Shown here one piece after another: positions 6,673 to 7,962 of a stretch of DNA of 7,962 nucleotides. The translations under genes and the position numbers were made by a program. Numbering within the stretch: the stretch's first letter is position 1; every line of letters begins with the position of its first letter. The stretch comes from Candidatus Zixiibacteriota bacterium. GTDB taxonomy: Bacteria > Zixibacteria > MSB-5A5 > GN15 > FEB-12. The stretch covers positions 1 through 7,962 of the forward strand of contig JADFLZ010000083.1 in NCBI GenBank assembly GCA_022564135.1, written 5' to 3'. A model generated the notes under the pieces. The model saw only the letters and a list, made by a program, of their open reading frames with translations, did no database searches and was not told where the DNA came from.

Positions 6673-6708
6673 CTAAGACTTAAGTGGAAACAGTGCAACG
6701 CCCTCAAA

Positions 6709-6713
6709 AGGAG
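6709..6713 (+). promoter_or_regulatory. Shine-Dalgarno site fixing the DUF4402 start
   Basis: AGGAG lies 9 bases before the ATG at 6723. It supports that start rather than the in-frame GTG at 6684, which would add 13 polar residues before the signal peptide and falls at the predicted transcription start. Confidence 0.75.
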
Positions 6714-6722
6714 CAGATTCTA

Positions 6723-7247
6723 ATGAAAAATATCATTGCAAAAGCAGCTGTGATTCTCCTACTCATGGTATTTATGGTTCCAAGCGCCAGAGGCCAGGAA
6801 ATTGGTATCATACAGGCCACAGCTACGGTAATCTCCAGTTTAAGCATACTGGGTTCTAATAACTTAGTCTTTGGGTCGGTTACCCCCGGAATAAGCAAAA
6901 TTGTTCCCAGAACTTCAGCCGGCTTTGCTGGCGAATGGTCAATTACAGGAACGAGCCTGGCAGAACTCTCTTTGACTCTTACCCTGCCGACCGTACTTGA
7001 CCATACTTCGACAGCCGCTACCATGCCGATCAATTTTAACAGTACCGACGCTGCCTTAAGCGACGGCTCCGGCAGCCAGACAGTACCGAATGCAGTAATA
7101 GACCCTAACGGGCCTTCAGTTTTCAGACTTGGTCTCGGCGGTCTAATGTATGTCTGGATAGGTGGTACGGTACAACCGACTGTTGCTCAGAGCGGCGGAG
7201 ATTATGCCTCGAATGTTACTTTGACGATTGCCTATACCGGTAACTAA
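6723..7247 (+). CDS. Secreted DUF4402-domain protein
   Basis: The 174-residue product begins with a classic signal peptide: M-K-N-I-I-A-K, a hydrophobic core at about 8-20, and A22-R-G24 as the probable signal peptidase site. The mature part has no cysteine and reads as beta strands. It shows DUF4402 hallmarks: A-T-A-T-V-I-S (32-38), L48-V-F-G51 followed by V-T-P-G, W72-S-I-T-G76, M101-P-I-N-F in the middle, and a C-terminal G147-G-T-V, G158-G-D-Y, V-T-L-T-I-A-Y. The whole protein is about one domain long. DUF4402 proteins are periplasmic or surface proteins of unknown molecular role, sometimes compared with fimbrial-type beta sandwiches; that role is not shown. The gene has a probable sigma-54 promoter and a good AGGAG site, so expression is likely conditional. 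It is followed after 101 bases by a second secreted protein sharing its N-terminal strand motif. GC content is clearly higher here (about 58% in 7021-7080) than in that neighbour. Confidence 0.85.
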   Translation: MKNIIAKAAVILLLMVFMVPSARGQEIGIIQATATVISSLSILGSNNLVFGSVTPGISKIVPRTSAGFAGEWSITGTSLAELSLTLTLPTVLDHTSTAATMPINFNSTDAALSDGSGSQTVPNAVIDPNGPSVFRLGLGGLMYVWIGGTVQPTVAQSGGDYASNVTLTIAYTGN

Positions 7248-7317
7248 CAGCCGAACGGACAGACTGAGGGGGAACGCTGTCTGCATTGACAAATTTGCGT
7301 TTCTGAGTATGTTGTTG

Positions 7318-7337
7318 ATGTACTTGCAAGTGTACAT
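7318..7337. repeat. Inverted repeat just before the coiled-coil gene start
   Basis: ATGTAC (7318-7323) and GTACAT (7332-7337) are perfect arms around 8 bases. A second, overlapping palindrome, ACTTGCAAGT (7322-7331), is nested within it. The element ends 11 bases before the ATG at 7349, so it could bind a regulator or fold over the ribosome binding region. Confidence 0.45.
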
Positions 7338-7348
7338 TAGTGGCAGAA

Positions 7349-7948
7349 ATGAAACGTTTATATTTTTATATTTTAATATTCGGATTTTTCTACAGCGGAA
7401 TTAATTCTGCATATGCTGAGTCGCCTCTAATACTCTCTACCTCTGCAGATATTCAGGTTAGCGCCACAGTAATCAGTCCGGTCGGATTCGTCTCTATAAG
7501 ATCCGATAAAGAAGAGCCAGCAGCCGGAAGAGCTTTTGATATTAAGGATGTAAGAGTAAGAATAGAAACCCAACTATGTGGTAAACATAAAAATTACAAT
7601 AAGATTTCTAAAATACAAAATAAAGAAATTAGAGATAAAGTAGATATAGAACTTGATAAACTCAAAAAGGAGCGCGAAGAAAATAGAAAATCTGAACTTA
7701 GAGAGAGGATCGAAGCAATTCAAAATATCACCGAATCGGTATCTTTATTAACAAGCGTCGATGTTAAAAAAGCTATTGATTCTTTACAAAATGAAAAGTG
7801 CATTTGTTTCGATGAGTATTCAGATATAGCAATTAAAGCTAAAAAAGAGTCACTTGAAAGCCTTAATTTTTTATTAGTTAAAAAGGAAAAGGAAGAAAGT
7901 GAAGCTATTGAGTTCGAGAAACTTACGAAAGAGCAAGCCGAGCGGTAG
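7349..7948 (+). CDS. Secreted coiled-coil protein of unknown function with a DUF4402-like first strand
   Basis: I do not recognise this family. The 199-residue product starts with M-K-R-L-Y, a hydrophobic stretch at 6-18 and A21-Y-A23 before E24, a strong signal peptidase I site. Residues 35-43 (I-Q-V-S-A-T-V-I-S) match residues 30-38 of the preceding DUF4402 protein at 7 of 9 positions. The FG strand and later DUF4402 motifs are missing. From about residue 85 to 130 and again from 160 to 199 the protein is highly charged (runs of K, E and R) and predicted helical, probably coiled coil. Cysteines are few: C77, and C151-I-C153 in a short non-charged linker; in the periplasm these could form a disulfide. 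ATG at 7349 is preferred over the in-frame GTG at 7340 because it puts M-K-R directly before the hydrophobic core; neither has a good Shine-Dalgarno. The coding DNA is very AT-rich (about 22% GC in 7561-7620), unlike its neighbours. It may be a fused or decayed relative of the upstream gene. Confidence 0.75.
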   Translation: MKRLYFYILIFGFFYSGINSAYAESPLILSTSADIQVSATVISPVGFVSIRSDKEEPAAGRAFDIKDVRVRIETQLCGKHKNYNKISKIQNKEIRDKVDIELDKLKKEREENRKSELRERIEAIQNITESVSLLTSVDVKKAIDSLQNEKCICFDEYSDIAIKAKKESLESLNFLLVKKEKEESEAIEFEKLTKEQAER

Positions 7949-7962
7949 CAAAAAGAACACGA

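Larger units (their letters stand above)
6235..6722. other. Non-coding divergent regulatory region between kinase and DUF4402 genes
   Basis: These 488 bases hold no convincing protein-coding frame on either strand. They contain, from left to right: a leader with an 8-bp long-range inverted repeat on the kinase side, a candidate extended -10 for the kinase, a nested hairpin at 6429-6463, a 12-bp palindrome at 6523-6534, and a sigma-54-type promoter at 6656-6672 reading right. The size is large for a simple promoter region and suits upstream activator sites or a structured leader. Confidence 0.7.

Noticed and set aside
6704..7033. 109-codon open frame on the minus strand over the DUF4402 gene
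   Set aside because: The opposite strand gives a signal peptide and domain motifs; this frame covers the Shine-Dalgarno and signal sequence in antisense and has no recognisable features.
7257..7282. Hairpin GACAG...CTGTC after the DUF4402 stop, considered as a terminator
   Set aside because: The stem has only five base pairs plus one G-U, the loop is 14 bases, and no T-run follows; the next gene may be read through.

Overview
The window (7,962 bases) looks like chromosomal DNA of a free-living Gram-negative bacterium of moderate GC content. Two proteins carry Sec-type signal peptides, one of them with a DUF4402-type beta domain. There is a soluble hybrid histidine kinase, and a good match to a sigma-54 (-24/-12) promoter. 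No rRNA, tRNA, CRISPR array, transposase or phage gene is visible. I could not assign a phylum from sequence alone; gene styles of this kind occur in Desulfobacterota and FCB-type lineages, but that is an impression.

Layout. 1-723 (minus) is the N-terminal 241 residues of a GNAT acetyltransferase that runs off the left edge. A 302-base gap with divergent promoter candidates separates it from 1026-1484 (plus), a DinB/YfiT-like putative metal-binding four-helix protein. This converges, with a 20-base gap, on 1505-3649 (minus), a 714-residue DUF2339 polytopic membrane protein with an N-terminal coiled coil, a proline-rich linker and a roughly 103-residue repeat. Upstream on the same strand, 3799-6234 (minus) encodes a REC-PAS-PAS-HisKA-HATPase-REC hybrid kinase that begins at TTG. 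A 488-base non-coding divergent region (6235-6722) follows, containing several inverted repeats and the sigma-54 promoter. Rightwards, 6723-7247 (plus) is a secreted DUF4402 protein, and 7349-7948 (plus) is a secreted, AT-rich, coiled-coil protein of unknown function whose N terminus copies the first strand motif of the DUF4402 protein.

How it may fit together. The left part is ordinary housekeeping or accessory material without an obvious common pathway. The right part is the most interesting: a cytoplasmic double-receiver phosphorelay kinase is divergent from a probable sigma-54-controlled export cassette (DUF4402 protein plus coiled-coil partner). That the kinase takes part in controlling the cassette is inference from position only. 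No sigma-54 activator, usher, chaperone or secretion gene lies inside the window, so the cassette may continue beyond the right edge.
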